This document shows positions 62,035 through 64,000 of a stretch of 64,000 bases of DNA, piece after piece. The notes beneath the pieces are model-generated. The model saw only the letters and a program-made list of their open reading frames with translations, made no database searches and was not told the DNA's origin. Location: positions 452,726 to 516,725 of the forward strand of contig LBMP01000002.1 of the NCBI GenBank assembly GCA_001184205.1. The letters run 5' to 3'. Numbering within the stretch: position 1 is the first letter of the stretch; every line of letters starts with the position of its first letter. The stretch is from Desulfocarbo indianensis. Lineage in GTDB: Bacteria > Desulfobacterota > Desulfarculia > Desulfarculales > Desulfarculaceae. The translations under genes and the position numbers were made by a program.

Positions 62035-63331
62035 CAACACCTTGGTAGGCGTCATCGGCATCGTTTTGCTGGTGGCGCTCTTCTTCTTGCGCATACCCGT
62101 GGCTTACGTCATGGCCCTGGTGGGTTTCGCCGGCTTCGCCTGGGTGCGGGGCCTGGACCCCGGCTTAAGCATTCTGGCCCGGGATATCTACGGGGTGTTT
62201 TCCTCCTACGGCCTCACCATCATACCCCTGTTCATCTTCATGGGGCATCTGGCCTATCACGCCGGCATCAGCCGCCGCCTGTACGACACGGCCTATAAAT
62301 TCACCGGCTCCACCAGGGGCGGCCTGGCCATGGCCACCATCTGCGCCTGCACCGCCTTCGGCGCGGTGTGCGGCTCCTCGCCGGCCACCGCCGCCACCAT
62401 GGCCACGGTGGGCCTGCCCGAGATGCGGCGCTACGGCTATCATCCCGAGCTGGCCACGGGCAGCGTGGCCTCGGGGGGCAGCATGGGCATGCTCATGCCG
62501 CCCAGCGTGGTGCTCATCGTTTACGGGGTGCTCACCGAGCAGTCCATCGGCCGGCTGTTCATGGCCGGCGTGGTCCCGGCGGTTTTCATCACCGCGCTTT
62601 TCATCGCGGCCATAGCCCTCATGTGCCGCTGGCGGCCGGAATTGGGCCCGGCGGGCCCGCGCCACAGCCTGCTCCAGAAGATGCAGTCGCTGTTCAACCT
62701 GATAGAGACCCTGGCCGTTTTTCTCCTGGTGATGGGAGGGCTCTTCCTGGGCTGGTTCACGCCCACCGAGGCCGGCGGGGTGGGGGCCATGGGGGTGCTG
62801 CTGGCCGCCCTGGCCCGGCGGCAGATATCCTGGGACGGCTTCTGGCGGGCGGTGGTGGATAGCCTGCGCACCTCCTGCATGGTGCTTTTCCTGGTGGCCG
62901 GTGCGGTGATTTTCGGCCACTTCTTGGCGGTCACCGGCATACCCATGGCCGTGGCCGAGGCTATCAGCGGCTTGGACCTGCCGGGCTGGGCGGTTATTTT
63001 CCTCATGGTGCTGGTGTATCTCCTGGGCGGCTGCTTCATAGACGCCCTGGCCCTCATCATGCTCACCATCCCCATCTTCTATCCCATCGTGCTGCGCCTG
63101 GGCTACGATCCCATCTGGTTCGGGGTCATCATCGTGCTGGTCACCCAGATGGGGGTCATCACCCCGCCGGTGGGCATCAACGCCTACGTGGTGAAAGGGG
63201 TGGACACCAGGACTCCCCTGGAGACCATTTTCAAGGGCTGCCTGCCCTTTTTGGGCGCGCTCCTGGCCGGCACCGTGGCCCTGGTTTTCGTGCCGGAGCT
63301 GGTGCTCTGGCTGCCCCGCCTGATGTACTAA
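62027..63331 (+). CDS. dctM: TRAP transporter large membrane subunit
   Basis: A 434-residue, roughly twelve-helix ion-coupled transporter that moves the solute using a sodium or proton gradient. Family motifs include IIPLFIFMGHLAYHAGIS, GAVCGSSPATAATMATVGLPEM, MLMPPSVVLIVYGVLTE and TQMGVITPPVGINAYVV. It overlaps dctQ by 8 nt and ends the operon. Confidence 0.94.
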   Translation: MLSNTLVGVIGIVLLVALFFLRIPVAYVMALVGFAGFAWVRGLDPGLSILARDIYGVFSSYGLTIIPLFIFMGHLAYHAGISRRLYDTAYKFTGSTRGGLAMATICACTAFGAVCGSSPATAATMATVGLPEMRRYGYHPELATGSVASGGSMGMLMPPSVVLIVYGVLTEQSIGRLFMAGVVPAVFITALFIAAIALMCRWRPELGPAGPRHSLLQKMQSLFNLIETLAVFLLVMGGLFLGWFTPTEAGGVGAMGVLLAALARRQISWDGFWRAVVDSLRTSCMVLFLVAGAVIFGHFLAVTGIPMAVAEAISGLDLPGWAVIFLMVLVYLLGGCFIDALALIMLTIPIFYPIVLRLGYDPIWFGVIIVLVTQMGVITPPVGINAYVVKGVDTRTPLETIFKGCLPFLGALLAGTVALVFVPELVLWLPRLMY

Positions 63332-63434
63332 GCTACGTCAAGGCCCGAGAGCGGCCAGCAACACAGGGTGCCGCTGGCTGGCGCAGCCGGACGCGCGGCC
63401 CTCGTGAAATATGCGGGCGAGCCAGCCACCATTC

Positions 63435-63473
63435 AGCCGCCGCGCCGCGACTTACAGCCTCGGCGCGGCGGCT
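63435..63473. terminator. Hairpin after the TRAP operon
   Basis: AGCCGCCGCGCCG (63435-63447) and its exact complement (63461-63473) with a 13-nt loop, about 100 nt past dctM. No T tract, so it may be a weak terminator or an RNA 3'-end stabiliser. Confidence 0.45.
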
Positions 63474-63531
63474 CAGTCGTGGTATTCTGCTTTAATCAGC
63501 AGGAGTTTTTTCAATTCCGCGCGGAGGTGCC

Positions 63532-64000
63532 ATGACCACCCTTGTGCTGGCGGTGAGCGTATCCATCGTGGTTTCAGCCTTGTGCTCGCTCTTGGAATCG
63601 GTGCTTTACTCCACCAGGGTCATAACCCTGGAGGCGGCGGCCCATGGGGGGGTCGCCGTGGCCCAGCAGATGAAGCGCCTCAAGGCCGAGGTGGATAAGC
63701 CCCTGGCCGCCATCCTGATCCTGAACACCTTGGCCAACACCGCCGGCGCTTCCCTGGCCGGCTGGGCCGCGGGCCAGATCTGGGGAGCCGGCTCCCTGTG
63801 GGCCTTCTCCCTGTTCTTCACCCTGGCCATCCTGATTTTTTCGGAGATCATTCCCAAGACCGTGGGCGCGGTCTATTGGCGCTATCTGTGGAAAGGCTCG
63901 GTCAAGCCGCTCAGGATAATGGTGATCGCGGTGATGCCGGTCATCTGGCTGACCCAACTCCTCACCCGGCTCATAACCAGGGGCAGGCCCAAGACCCCCA
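63532..64000 (+). CDS. CNNM (DUF21)-domain membrane protein, 3'-partial
   Basis: The first 156 residues of a protein running off the window. It has three or four hydrophobic segments and the CNNM-type features: an N-terminal helix with ESVLYSTRVITLEA, ILILNTLANTAGASLAG and SEIIPKTVGAVYW. CNNM/CorC proteins are linked to magnesium or cobalt transport and usually carry CBS and CorC domains further on, which would lie outside the window. GGAGG lies 4 nt before ATG 63532. Confidence 0.85.
   Translation, partial: MTTLVLAVSVSIVVSALCSLLESVLYSTRVITLEAAAHGGVAVAQQMKRLKAEVDKPLAAILILNTLANTAGASLAGWAAGQIWGAGSLWAFSLFFTLAILIFSEIIPKTVGAVYWRYLWKGSVKPLRIMVIAVMPVIWLTQLLTRLITRGRPKTP

Noticed and set aside
1-64000. 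CRISPR arrays, insertion sequences, prophage or integrase genes
   Set aside because: No regularly spaced repeats, transposase or recombinase motifs were found on either strand.

Overview
The window is 64 kb of high-GC DNA (roughly 63-65% by eye), densely coded, with many 4-nt ATGA/GTGA overlaps. Gene content suggests an anaerobic Desulfobacterota (former Deltaproteobacteria), perhaps near Desulfarculia. The signs are a complex I operon without nuoEFG, an ADP-forming acyl-CoA synthetase, ETF with acyl-CoA dehydrogenase, a formate/nitrite channel, a TRAP transporter, and many NarL-type two-component systems. The lineage is an inference; there is no rRNA marker. I see no insertion sequence, prophage, CRISPR array, tRNA or rRNA.

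Layout. (1) 1-6012: surface polysaccharide genes: a partial SAM methyltransferase, a fused double GT4 glycosyltransferase, a single GT4 enzyme and a polytopic membrane protein. (2) 6227-6715: UspA. (3) 7048-18572: a 13-gene complex I operon, nuoABCD-H-I-J-K, then an antiporter-like subunit, a small membrane protein, a NuoL-like subunit, nuoM and nuoN, behind a good sigma-70 promoter. It has four antiporter-type subunits and no NADH-input module. (4) 18569-23053: a degenerate rubrerythrin, two single receiver proteins and a NarL-type kinase/regulator pair. (5) 23238-30106: CBS-ACT protein, FocA-type channel, acyl-CoA synthetase (ADP-forming), a STAS-Hsp20 operon, an unknown protein and a DMT exporter. 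(6) 30170-35163: crotonase, HMG-CoA lyase, acyl-CoA dehydrogenase and EtfBA, consistent with leucine or branched acyl-CoA oxidation feeding electrons to ETF. (7) 35160-40945: a GT-C-like membrane protein with a discoidin-like end, then a compact operon of a two-headed MerR regulator, a membrane protein with an SCP2 domain, and an Fe-S flavoprotein fused to a second SCP2 domain. (8) 41162-49091: CheV, a HEAT-repeat protein, a ZraP/Spy-like protein, nitroreductase, an LpoA-like lipoprotein, an RRM protein, S21 and an orphan HicB. (9) 49414-59181: a second NarL-type pair, a cyclase/DUF3124 operon, a fatty-acyl-CoA ligase and a GAF protein. (10) 59372-64000: a pentapeptide-repeat protein, a wrecked 2-hydroxyacid dehydrogenase, a TRAP operon (dctPQM) and a partial CNNM protein.

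The most striking signal is the leader of the TRAP operon. A TTGACA-N17-TATTAA promoter is followed by an 18-codon reading frame with six Tyr codons, whose last codons lie inside a hairpin with a U-rich tail. This is the architecture of a tyrosine transcription attenuator, but it sits in front of a solute transporter rather than an aromatic biosynthesis gene. The adjacent 2-hydroxyacid dehydrogenase has lost its whole centre, with its extreme C-terminal codons still readable in another frame. Other candidates for new biology are the four-antiporter complex I and the SCP2/Fe-S flavoprotein operon.
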